Source: an uncultured Alphaproteobacteria bacterium
Lineage (GTDB): Bacteria > Pseudomonadota > Alphaproteobacteria > HIMB59
DNA: 64,000 nucleotides
Direction: 5' to 3'
NCBI GenBank assembly: GCA_902521465.1
Contig: CABYRL010000001.1
Coordinates: 62,001 to 126,000 of the forward strand
The notes under the pieces are model-generated. The model worked only from the letters and a program-made list of their open reading frames with translations, made no database searches and was not told the DNA's origin. A program made the translations under genes and the position numbers. Positions 56,771 through 64,000 of the stretch are shown here, piece after piece; the first letter of the stretch is position 1; every line of letters starts with the position of its first letter.

Positions 56771-57805
56771 ATACTCTTTTATTTTTTTGCTTGACTCAAA
56801 ATTATTTGCAAACACGTAACTTTTTCTACTATAGCTCTTATATTTTTTGAAAATATCGATAATTGATTTTACAAGCTGTTTGGGGTCATTTTCTTTTACA
56901 ATTATACCATTGTTACCTATTGACTCTGGAGTCCCCCCACTATTGCTGACTATGCAAGGCAATCCATAAGAGGCAGCTTCAACATTGGATATACCAAAGC
57001 CCTCAATACTTTGAGGTGTAGTAATAGTTGGCATTATATGAACAGAGGAATTTTTATAAATTTTTTCACTTGAGATATTTTGGTCTATGAAGTCTACCTG
57101 CTTTTGCAGTGAGAATTTCATAACAAGATCTTTCAATCTAGATAATTCTGGTCCATCTCCAAGAATTGCATATTTAAGTGATATCTTATAATCAGTTCTT
57201 AATATAGACATTGCTTCAAATACTAAATGGTGCCCCTTTCTATATTCTAGTCTAGCAACAGTACATAAATCGTATCTTTTTTTATTGTTAATATTTTTAG
57301 GAATTTTTTTTATAAAAGCTGGATAAATTATTTTATGATTAATTTTTTTTAAAATTTTAAAATTTTTAAATGTTTTATTTCTTGTAAATTGAGAATTATA
57401 GATAATTAAATCTGCTTTGTTTAAAGTATTTAGAATTCTATTTTTATCACTTAATTTTAATATTTCATTTCCATGAGCTAAGCAAATTTTTCTAATATCT
57501 GTAGTATTATTAAATAGCTCTAAAGATTTCCAGCTATCAAAAAAAATATAATCGATTTTATTTTTTTTTAAAAAGTTCTGAGCGAAACTTAATTTTATTC
57601 TTTTTCTAAGAAACTTGATTTGATCAAATCTGTAAATATCAAACTTACATTTATTGTCAAAATCTGAGGAGAAGAGTTTAGACCCGTCAGAGAGAACCGT
57701 TACTTTGTTTCGTGTGCTAGATGCATGATGAGCTATATTTGTCATTACAGACTCGATGCCACCTACTTTGGGAGCAAAACATTGTGTATAAATGAGAATG
57801 TTAAT
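56756..57805 (-). CDS. GT4-family glycosyltransferase with apparent ATT start
   Basis: A 349-residue GT-B glycosyltransferase. The C-terminal donor-binding half is clear: 'DLCTVARLEYRKGHHLVFEA', 'YAILGDGPELSRLKDLV' and 'TTPQSIEGFGISNVEAASYG' with the catalytic-type Glu, then 'PCIVSNSGGTPESI'. The N-terminal acceptor domain begins 'INILIYTQCFAPKVGGIESV' upstream of the first ATG (57745). That conserved segment can only be reached from ATT 57805, which has an AAAGGAG ribosome site 7 nt before it and overlaps the truA stop. The first ATG would delete the nucleotide-proximal GGIES loop. It probably acts on surface polysaccharide. Confidence 0.82.
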   Translation of the reverse strand: MNILIYTQCFAPKVGGIESVMTNIAHHASSTRNKVTVLSDGSKLFSSDFDNKCKFDIYRFDQIKFLRKRIKLSFAQNFLKKNKIDYIFFDSWKSLELFNNTTDIRKICLAHGNEILKLSDKNRILNTLNKADLIIYNSQFTRNKTFKNFKILKKINHKIIYPAFIKKIPKNINNKKRYDLCTVARLEYRKGHHLVFEAMSILRTDYKISLKYAILGDGPELSRLKDLVMKFSLQKQVDFIDQNISSEKIYKNSSVHIMPTITTPQSIEGFGISNVEAASYGLPCIVSNSGGTPESIGNNGIIVKENDPKQLVKSIIDIFKKYKSYSRKSYVFANNFESSKKIKEYLNAT

Positions 57806-58538
57806 AAGATATCTCCTTTAAAATCAATCCTTTTGAAGGGACCGTTGGTCCCGCTAACTTTCTATCTTTAGCTTCAATTAATTCCTTTATCCAATTAATA
57901 TTTTTATTTTTTAAACCAACTTCCAATAAAGATCCAACCATTATTCTAATCTGTTGATAAAGGAAGGACTGTGCCTTAAATACAAAAATAATTTTGTTAC
58001 CTTTGACATCAATTGATGCCTCATTAATTGTTCTAAGTGGTTTATTAGCTTGACATCCTTGTGCTCTAAACGATGAAAAATCGTGTTTGCCAAGAAACTG
58101 CTTAATAGCCTCTTGCATTGCACCTAAGTCTAAAGGTTGACGTATATGTATACTGAAATCGTCCTCAATAACAGATGGGGCTAGACTATTAAAAACTTGG
58201 TAATTATAAATCTTATTTTTAGCAGTAAAACGAGCATTAAATTTATCATCAACATTCTCAACTTTAGTAACTCTAATCTTTTCGGTCCCAAGGTGAAAAT
58301 TAATCCCATTTAAAATTTGATATTCATCAAATTGTTTTTCTAACTCAAAGTTAGCACATTGTCCAATGGCATGAACACCGGCATCAGTTCTTCCAGCACC
58401 TTGAATAGTTTTTTTTTCTCCAGAGAATTTAAATATTGCTTTTTCTATTTCACCTTGTACAGTTTTCTCATTTTTTTGGTGTTGCCAACCACAATAAGGT
58501 AAACCATGATACTCAATTGTAAGTTTTACATTAGTCAT
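57801..58538 (-). CDS. truA: tRNA pseudouridine synthase A
   Basis: A 245-residue enzyme that makes pseudouridine 38-40 in tRNA anticodon arms. The catalytic Asp is in 'GAGRTDAGVHAIGQ' near residue 52. 'YHGLPYCGWQHQKNEKTVQG' and 'FLYQQIRIMVGSLLEVG' are conserved. It overlaps fmt by 8 nt and its stop overlaps the glycosyltransferase start. Confidence 0.96.
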   Translation of the reverse strand: MTNVKLTIEYHGLPYCGWQHQKNEKTVQGEIEKAIFKFSGEKKTIQGAGRTDAGVHAIGQCANFELEKQFDEYQILNGINFHLGTEKIRVTKVENVDDKFNARFTAKNKIYNYQVFNSLAPSVIEDDFSIHIRQPLDLGAMQEAIKQFLGKHDFSSFRAQGCQANKPLRTINEASIDVKGNKIIFVFKAQSFLYQQIRIMVGSLLEVGLKNKNINWIKELIEAKDRKLAGPTVPSKGLILKEISY

Positions 58539-59460
58539 TATCGATTATTTCATTTAATTGAAATTGATTATTTCCCAAAACAAATTCTTTAATGTCTAAT
58601 GGTTTCTTTCCTTCAGCTTGAATTTCTAAAATATCTAAACTGTTATTTTTACATGCAATAGTAAGAGGTAAATGAATTATCTTACCTTCATCATCTTGTT
58701 TGTTAGAAATTTTAGCTTTCAAAATTTTAAATCTTTGACCTTTATATTTAAACCACATTGCTGGTGATGGGTAAAAGGCTCTTACTTTTTTTTCAATTAT
58801 ATCTGCAGATAGTCCCCAGTCCACTCGTGTTTCAACTTTATCTATTTTTTTTGCGTATGTGGATTGTGAATGGTCTTGTTCTTTTAATTGGACTTGGCCT
58901 AGAAAATATTTTTTTAGTGTGTTGAATAATAATGAGCAAGAATCATGACTAATTTGATCAATTAATTGCTTTCCATCAGTTAATTCATTAATTTCTATAT
59001 TCTGCTGGGCTAAAATTGGACCTTCATCAATTTTATCGTTCATTTTCATTATACTAATGCCTGTCTCTTTATCATTATTTTCGATAGCTCTTTGAACAGG
59101 CGCCGCTCCTCTCCATCTTGGTAGAAGCGAGGCGTGTATGTTAATAAATCCGTTTAAAGGAGTATTTAACCAATTTAGTGGAACTATTTTCCCATATGCA
59201 AAAAGGATTGCGACATCAGGCTTTAATAATTTAAATTCTTTCAAAGATTTATCATCAAGTGTTTTGGGAGTAAAAACACGAAGAAGTTGACTTTCTGCCC
59301 ATTGTTGAACTGGTGTATTATATTTTTTTTGTCCTCTAAATTTTTTTTTTGGTTCTTGTGTGTAAATCCCTACTATATCGTACCCACCAAGGTAAAGTGT
59401 CTTTAGGGGAGGAAGAGAAAATTCTGGTGAACCAAAATAAACTACTCTTTTTTTTTTCAT
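58531..59460 (-). CDS. fmt: Methionyl-tRNA formyltransferase
   Basis: A 309-residue enzyme that formylates initiator Met-tRNA. The formyl-folate domain carries 'NIHASLLPRWRGAAPVQRAI' with catalytic Asn/His and 'DEGPILAQQ'. The C-terminal OB domain begins near 205 ('VDWGLSADIIEKKVRAFYP'). It acts as a pair with def, whose stop abuts its start, and is overlapped by truA. Confidence 0.97.
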   Translation of the reverse strand: MKKKRVVYFGSPEFSLPPLKTLYLGGYDIVGIYTQEPKKKFRGQKKYNTPVQQWAESQLLRVFTPKTLDDKSLKEFKLLKPDVAILFAYGKIVPLNWLNTPLNGFINIHASLLPRWRGAAPVQRAIENNDKETGISIMKMNDKIDEGPILAQQNIEINELTDGKQLIDQISHDSCSLLFNTLKKYFLGQVQLKEQDHSQSTYAKKIDKVETRVDWGLSADIIEKKVRAFYPSPAMWFKYKGQRFKILKAKISNKQDDEGKIIHLPLTIACKNNSLDILEIQAEGKKPLDIKEFVLGNNQFQLNEIIDND

Positions 59461-59973
59461 TTAAATTTTTTCTATTTCTTTTTTATACTTTCTCATCTTT
59501 CTTATAATTACATCTCTTTTTAAACGACTTAAATGATCAACGAATAAAATTCCGTTTAGATGATCTAATTCATGTTGTATAATCCTTGATTCAAAACCTG
59601 TGAATGTAGAAATTTTTTTTGAGTTATCCTCATCAAGATACTCCATTTTAATTTTTTCAGGACGGTCTATTTCTGCAAAATGCTCCGGAAAAGATAAACA
59701 ACCCTCTTCATATGGCACTTTATTTTCATCTAATGATATAATTTTAGGATTTATCATTGTCATAGGTTTTTTTTCTTCGTCTCTAGAGCTAGCATCAAGA
59801 ATAAATATGCGAATATTTAAACCTATTTGTGGAGCAGCTAAACCTACTCCATTTGCAGAATACATAATTTCATACATTTGTTTTATTAATTCTCTATGAT
59901 GTTGGTCTACTTGCGGTAAAGATACACTATCTTTTTTTAATATGGGATCAGGTGCATAAATAAGCTTTAACAT
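59461..59973 (-). CDS. def: Peptide deformylase
   Basis: A 170-residue metalloprotease that removes N-terminal formyl groups. All three family motifs are present: 'GVGLAAPQIG' (about 43-52), 'EEGCLSFP' with the metal Cys, and 'HELDHLNGILFVD' with HExxH (here HELDH). It is adjacent to fmt, and separated from recR by about 70 nt. Confidence 0.97.
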   Translation of the reverse strand: MLKLIYAPDPILKKDSVSLPQVDQHHRELIKQMYEIMYSANGVGLAAPQIGLNIRIFILDASSRDEEKKPMTMINPKIISLDENKVPYEEGCLSFPEHFAEIDRPEKIKMEYLDEDNSKKISTFTGFESRIIQHELDHLNGILFVDHLSRLKRDVIIRKMRKYKKEIEKI

Positions 59974-60046
59974 GAAATTTAATATAGTTTAATTTATACA
60001 GTTATTAGTGGCAATAAATCAAACTTTTAAGATGTTACTTTAAAAT

Positions 60047-60643
60047 TTAGCTTAGGTTTTTTCGTGACTCTAATGCTGCTCCTAAAGTATTATCATCTAA
60101 ATAATGAATTTCACTTCCTACAGGAACACCATACGCAAGTTGGGTTATTCTAATATTTTGATTTTCTAGTTTATCCTTTATTACTAATGCTGTGGTTTGC
60201 CCCTCAATTGTTGCGCTCAATGCTAAAATAATTTCTTGCACTTGATTGTTGATAATTCTTTCTTTGAGTTTGTTTAAATTTAAATCTTGTTCTGTGAAAT
60301 TCTTTGAGGCTGATAAAAGTCCACCAATAACATGATAGTGACCTTTATGATATCCAGATCTTTCAAATGCCCAAACATCAGCCATATCTTCGACAATACA
60401 TATAGTAGTTTTTGATCTATTATCTGAAGAGCAAATTTTGCACGGAGCTATGACGTCTAATATTCCACAATTAGTGCACTTTTTTACCACAGATGCAGTC
60501 TCTTTTATACTTTCTCCTAAAGGTAACATTAATTCTTGTTTATTCTTCATCAAATATAAGGCTATTCTTTGCGCAGAGCGCTGCCCGATACCAGGTAGTC
60601 TAGAAATTAAATTAATAAATTTTTGAAGTTCGTCTTGTGACAA
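60047..60643 (-). CDS. recR: Recombination mediator RecR
   Basis: A 198-residue protein of the RecFOR gap-repair pathway. It has a helix-hairpin-helix 'LPGIGQRSAQRIALYL' (about 15-30), a zinc finger 'CTNCGILDVIAPCKIC', a Toprim domain ('TICIVEDMADVWAFE', 'EIILALSATIEGQTT') and a Walker-B-like C-terminal 'GVPVGSEIHYLDDNTLGAAL'. The start is TTG 60643; no ATG precedes the conserved region. It follows ybaB by 2 nt. Confidence 0.95.
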   Translation of the reverse strand: MSQDELQKFINLISRLPGIGQRSAQRIALYLMKNKQELMLPLGESIKETASVVKKCTNCGILDVIAPCKICSSDNRSKTTICIVEDMADVWAFERSGYHKGHYHVIGGLLSASKNFTEQDLNLNKLKERIINNQVQEIILALSATIEGQTTALVIKDKLENQNIRITQLAYGVPVGSEIHYLDDNTLGAALESRKNLS

Positions 60644-60645
60644 TT

Positions 60646-60972
60646 TTAAAAAGGCATCTTCATTCCTGGAGGTAATGGTAATCCTCCAGTTATTTTTTTC
60701 ATTTCTTCAGCTGACATTTCCTCAACTTTTTCTTTTGCTTGATTAAGAGCAGCTTTGATTAAATCCTCCAGTACGTCTTTTTCGTCAGAAGATAACAGTG
60801 ATGGATCAATATCAATGGATTGAACAATTTGTTTACCATTCATAATCACTTTGACCATTCCACCTCCGGACTCGGCTTCAACAGTTTTATTTTCTAATTC
60901 CTTCTGCATTTCTTGCATTTTTGTTTGCATTTCCTGGACTTTTTTCATCATACCGCCCATATTACCCATCAT
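60646..60972 (-). CDS. YbaB/EbfC nucleoid-associated protein
   Basis: A 108-residue DNA-binding protein, Met- and Lys-rich at the N-terminus ('GNMGGMMKKVQEMQTKMQEM'). Then come 'ESGGGMVKVIMNGKQIVQSI' and 'EDLIKAALNQAKEKVEEMS', the family's core. ATG 60972 is chosen because GAGGTGA lies 5 nt upstream; an in-frame GTG at 60981 is part of that site. It overlaps dnaX by 11 nt, a conserved dnaX-ybaB-recR set. Confidence 0.94.
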   Translation of the reverse strand: MMGNMGGMMKKVQEMQTKMQEMQKELENKTVEAESGGGMVKVIMNGKQIVQSIDIDPSLLSSDEKDVLEDLIKAALNQAKEKVEEMSAEEMKKITGGLPLPPGMKMPF

Positions 60973-62566
60973 TTTCGTCACCTCTTTCTAATTCTTCAAC
61001 ATCTATAATCTTTGCATTAGGAAATTTAGCAAGAACTTTTTTAAACTCATCAGTCTTCATTTCATGCTCAATTAACTCTTGTTTATATAGAGACTTAATT
61101 TTCTTTATAGTTGTTATTTCTTTTTTCTCAGTGACCTCAAGCTCATAGTCAGTCATCATGTTTTTATATAGCTCTTCACTTCCATTAAAATTTTTATCAA
61201 TAACATTGATATGGAGTATTTTATTTTTTTCTGAGAATTCAACTACTTGAATATTTTCCATAATAATTCCTGCCATTAAAGGTGAAAAATTTTTTCCATA
61301 ATATTGAAAAAATAGATTATGCATATCAATTTTATCTTTTAAAGACTTCTCTGGTAATTGATTTACTTTATTTTGAATTACTTGATCAAGGTTAGGTGAA
61401 GCTTGACTTATATTTTGATTGATTTCAGACTTTTTTTTTTCTTCTGAGACTGTTAATTGGTTATCATTTAATAGGAAGGCACACCTTAGAAGTACCATTT
61501 CTAGAGTTATGTGTGGTTGAGGTGAAATTTTAATTTCATCATAACCTTTCATTAAGCTTTGCCAAAAAATATTAAGCTTACCTTGGTCAAATTGAATAAT
61601 GTACGAGGCAAAATTTTTATCTTCTTCAGTTAAAAACTCATCATTAAGAAGTTCTTTATTTATCTTTAATTTACATGACCAATTTATTATATTCATCATA
61701 TCTTCTATAATTTTAGAGGTCTCTGATCCTCTTTGATACATTTCATCAAGCATAGCTATTAATTTTGGAAGATTGTTATTTAAAATATATTTAGATAATT
61801 CATATAAATCATTTTGCTTTGCAAAACCAAGCATATTGATGATTTCTTCTACAGTAATTTCTTTTTGAGATTTGAATACATTAGCTTGGTCTAATATACT
61901 AAGAGAGTCCCTAACTGAACCCTCACTAGCCTTTACAATTAAATTTAGTGCATCCTTCGATATCGATATAGCCTCTTTTTCAGCAATACCCTCTAAAAAA
62001 TTTAACAAAGTCCTCTTATCAACTCGTCTCAGATCAAATCTTTGACATCTCGAAAGAATTGTTATCGGAACTTTGGATATTTCTGTAGTTGCGAATATGA
62101 ATTTTGAATGAGGCGGTGGCTCTTCAAGAGTTTTTAGTAGAGCGTTAAAAGCACTTTTGGATAACATATGTACTTCGTCAACTATATAAACTTTATATTT
62201 TCCTAGAACTGGATTATATTTTACGTTCTCAATTATATCTCTTGCGTTTTCTACACTTGTGTTGGACGCAGCATCAATTTCTATGACATCCGGGTGTCTA
62301 TCCTCAGTTATAGCTTTAGCTTGTTCACAATTATCTAAATCAGGATTTTTGTTGTTATCAAAAACTGTACAATTTAACATTTTAGCTACAATTCTAGCAG
62401 TTGTTGTTTTGCCTACACCACGAATGCCAGTGAAAATATATGCATTAGGAATTTTATTAAGCTCAATTGATTTTTGGATGGTATCAACCAAATACTCTTG
62501 TCCAATCAAATCTTGAAAATTTGAAGGTCTATATTTTAATGCTAGGATTTTTGATTGATTTTTCAT
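60962..62566 (-). CDS. dnaX: DNA polymerase III subunits tau/gamma
   Basis: A 534-residue clamp-loader ATPase. It shows 'FTGIRGVGKTTTARI' Walker A (residues 45-59), 'VYIVDEVHMLSKSAFNALLK' Walker B, sensor 1 'FIFATTEISKVPITILSRCQ' with SRC, and 'GSVRDSLSILDQA' sensor 2. The zinc module is reduced: only C66 and C80 remain of the usual four Cys. The C-terminal tau-like region (from about 370) is low complexity then helical. The SRP RNA gene lies 12 nt upstream. Confidence 0.96.
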   Translation of the reverse strand: MKNQSKILALKYRPSNFQDLIGQEYLVDTIQKSIELNKIPNAYIFTGIRGVGKTTTARIVAKMLNCTVFDNNKNPDLDNCEQAKAITEDRHPDVIEIDAASNTSVENARDIIENVKYNPVLGKYKVYIVDEVHMLSKSAFNALLKTLEEPPPHSKFIFATTEISKVPITILSRCQRFDLRRVDKRTLLNFLEGIAEKEAISISKDALNLIVKASEGSVRDSLSILDQANVFKSQKEITVEEIINMLGFAKQNDLYELSKYILNNNLPKLIAMLDEMYQRGSETSKIIEDMMNIINWSCKLKINKELLNDEFLTEEDKNFASYIIQFDQGKLNIFWQSLMKGYDEIKISPQPHITLEMVLLRCAFLLNDNQLTVSEEKKKSEINQNISQASPNLDQVIQNKVNQLPEKSLKDKIDMHNLFFQYYGKNFSPLMAGIIMENIQVVEFSEKNKILHINVIDKNFNGSEELYKNMMTDYELEVTEKKEITTIKKIKSLYKQELIEHEMKTDEFKKVLAKFPNAKIIDVEELERGDENDG

Positions 62567-62578
62567 TTTAGGCTTGTA

Positions 62579-62667
62579 GGAGAATTACACGACCCAATTC
62601 TTTATGTTACGGCTGCTTTCTTTCGAACCTGACCGGATTGGCATAAAAAACTGCCCATGTAATTCTC
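62579..62667 (-). ncRNA. ffs: Signal recognition particle RNA (4.5S, short bacterial type)
   Basis: On the minus strand the RNA contains the SRP-binding domain (GGTCAGGTTCGAAAGAAAGC followed by AGCC), which includes the Ffh-binding internal loop and a tetraloop-like cap. The ends pair as GAGAATTACA / TGTAATTCTC, closing a single hairpin of about 89 nt. Location directly upstream of dnaX on the same strand is typical of alphaproteobacteria. It targets membrane proteins with Ffh. Confidence 0.95.
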
Positions 62668-62674
62668 AAATTAT

Positions 62675-62703
62675 CTTATAGCAGTATTAAATGAAAATAT
62701 GAA
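62675..62703 (-). promoter_or_regulatory. ffs promoter
   Basis: On the minus strand, -35 TTCATA (62698-62703), 17-bp spacer and -10 TATAAG (62675-62680). The -10 ends 7 nt before 62667, exactly the first paired nucleotide of the SRP RNA, which supports both calls. Confidence 0.6.
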
Positions 62704-62704
62704 G

Positions 62705-63544
62705 TTATTGTCTTACACGATATGGAGATTTTTCAAAAACTCCTAATTTTCTCACCTTTGAGCAGTAATGATACATATCATCTAAAGCAAATTTGGTGTT
62801 ATCTTGTTCAGGATGTCCTTCAATTTCACAATAAAATTGTGTTATTACAAAGTCAGCTCCATAATTATAACTCTCAAGTTTTATCATATTTACATTATTA
62901 GTTGCAAAACCACCCATTACTTTAAATAAAGAACCCGGTGTATTTTTTACAGAAAATAAAAATGATGATATATAGATTTTTTTTTTGTCAAATTCTAAGT
63001 TTTCGTTTTTAGACATTACATAGAATCTTGTAATGTTATTTAAAGAATTTGCAAAATTCTCATCAATTACTTTTAAGCCATATGTCTTACCTGCCAAGCT
63101 TGAAGCAATTGCGGCAGTATCAAGTATTTTTTCGTCAGAGATAGTTTTTGCAGAACCAGCAGTATCAGCTCCAATCAAAATATTTAAATCTAATTTTTGG
63201 ATTTTATCACTACATTGTGCCAAAGCTTGTTCGTGACTTAAAATATTTTTAATATTTTCGATTTTACTGTCTGGATGAATTAAAAGCTTGTGTTCAACTT
63301 TTTGAAAATGTTCAAAGTTTATATGCAGATTAGACTTGGGTATTAAACGATGAATATCAGCAACTCTCCCTGCAGCAGAATTTTCAATCGGAATCATAGC
63401 ATAATCGACGTTACCCAACTCAGCTTCATTCAAAGCAATCTCAAATGTTTTGCATGGGAGTGTTTCTGCACCTGAAAAAAAATCTTTTACAGCCAATTGA
63501 CTGTAAGCTCCATCAACTCCTTGGAAAGATATTCTTTTACTCAT
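62705..63544 (-). CDS. pheA: Prephenate dehydratase
   Basis: A 279-residue enzyme for phenylalanine synthesis. It has a periplasmic-binding-like catalytic domain ('VDYAMIPIENSAAGRVADIH' and 'ITRFYVMSKN', the TRF motif) and a C-terminal ACT domain ('FLFSVKNTPGSLFKVMGGFA', 'KLESYNYGADFVITQFY') for feedback by phenylalanine. There is no chorismate mutase domain. It overlaps kdsB by 8 nt. Confidence 0.95.
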   Translation of the reverse strand: MSKRISFQGVDGAYSQLAVKDFFSGAETLPCKTFEIALNEAELGNVDYAMIPIENSAAGRVADIHRLIPKSNLHINFEHFQKVEHKLLIHPDSKIENIKNILSHEQALAQCSDKIQKLDLNILIGADTAGSAKTISDEKILDTAAIASSLAGKTYGLKVIDENFANSLNNITRFYVMSKNENLEFDKKKIYISSFLFSVKNTPGSLFKVMGGFATNNVNMIKLESYNYGADFVITQFYCEIEGHPEQDNTKFALDDMYHYCSKVRKLGVFEKSPYRVRQ

Positions 63545-64000
63545 TTTTTAAAATTAATCGGTTTACTCTATCTAAATCCTCTTTTGTATCAACACCCAAA
63601 ATCTCCTCATTTATGATAGAAATTCCAATTTTACATGTGTCGATTATACGAAGTTGTTCTAATTTTTCATCATGTTCTCTTTGGGTTGGAGGCATAGAGA
63701 TAAAATCTAATAAGAATTTTTTATGATAAGCATACACTCCAATATGATGAAATATATTCTTATTAATTTTTAAATTGCTATCAAGTATTCTCGAAAAATT
63801 TGAAGCATAATTTAGTTTATCTATTGTTACTTTTACTTTTGAAATATTTTTAGCTTCATCAATGTTAATAAATGGACATGCTAGAGTACTAATTTGGAAT
63901 TGTAATAATTTCTCTTTTAGTAGTTGTAAGTGATTGGCACTAATGAATGGCATATCTCCCTGAACATTAATAACAAATTTAAATTTTTTCATTCCCTCTA
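63537..64000 (-). CDS. kdsB: CMP-KDO synthetase (5' end beyond window)
   Basis: The C-terminal part of 3-deoxy-manno-octulosonate cytidylyltransferase, which activates KDO for lipopolysaccharide. Visible are 'FKFVINVQGDMPFI' (family: VxNxQGDxP), 'FHHIGVYAYHKKFLLDFISM' and 'PPTQREHDEKLEQLRI'. The frame stays open to the right edge, so the methionine at 63992 is internal and about the first 80-85 residues lie outside. Its presence indicates a KDO-containing outer membrane. Confidence 0.9.
   Translation of the reverse strand, partial: EGMKKFKFVINVQGDMPFISANHLQLLKEKLLQFQISTLACPFINIDEAKNISKVKVTIDKLNYASNFSRILDSNLKINKNIFHHIGVYAYHKKFLLDFISMPPTQREHDEKLEQLRIIDTCKIGISIINEEILGVDTKEDLDRVNRLILKNE

Overview
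The window is chromosomal DNA from a streamlined, strongly AT-rich alphaproteobacterium, most likely a free-living marine heterotroph. Evidence for the class is conserved gene order (priA-atpHAGDC; ffs-dnaX-ybaB-recR; rpmH-rnpA-yidD-yidC-engB-HAD-dapD-dapE-truA-fmt-def; rplU-rpmA-obgE-proB-proA-nadD-rsfS-ctpA-rppH), an Irr-like Fur protein and a DUF1192 protein. The marine and streamlined reading is inference from AT richness, tiny intergenic gaps, pervasive start/stop overlaps and content (photolyase, PhyH dioxygenase, GMC oxidoreductase). I saw no transposase, prophage or CRISPR array.

Layout. 1-8.7 kb (minus): SH3-like secreted protein, GMC oxidoreductase, photolyase, a two-gene ABC exporter, EamA transporter, AlaX editing protein, a 57-residue membrane protein, a Pif1-like helicase and PncC. 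8.7-14.3 kb: a 27-residue membrane peptide with a dyad operator, an omega-aminotransferase, an aquaporin, KatG and a divergent TrpF-like protein. 14.3-18.4 kb (minus): six overlapping folate and p-aminobenzoate genes. 18.5-23.6 kb: metal homeostasis (FbpA and Irr-like; ZnuA divergent from ZnuC-ZnuB-Zur with tandem Zur operators between them). 23.6-30.8 kb (plus): L21, L27, ObgE, proline synthesis, NadD, RsfS, CtpA, RppH. 30.8-37.7 kb (minus): F1 ATP synthase and PriA. 37.7-43.4 kb: XerC, CysQ, CysD with a long unexplained N-terminal extension, CysNC and a DUF2141 protein. 43.4-49.7 kb: the accessory stretch, with DUF1330, DUF1192, PhyH, a lipoprotein, an amidotransferase, an MBL hydrolase, an ion channel with a small membrane partner, and a duplicated tRNA-Arg/signal-peptide cassette carrying a polysaccharide-lyase-like gene. 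49.7-64 kb: PanC, the rpmH-yidC block, lysine synthesis, peroxiredoxin, a glycosyltransferase that appears to start at ATT, TruA-Fmt-Def, RecR-YbaB-DnaX, SRP RNA, PheA and the end of KdsB.

Most notable: (1) the tRNA-Arg 5' half with its promoter, duplicated 1.27 kb from the intact gene beside nearly identical signal-peptide DNA; (2) a glycosyltransferase whose conserved N-terminus can only be reached from an ATT start overlapping the truA stop; (3) a 195-residue N-terminal domain on CysD; (4) strong promoters placed so close to start codons that the mRNAs should be leaderless; (5) a PabB with the anthranilate-synthase-type PIAGT motif; (6) a voltage-gated-type channel with an altered selectivity filter. 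No single region clearly encodes a new multi-gene system. The 47-49.7 kb cassette is the best candidate for something undescribed.
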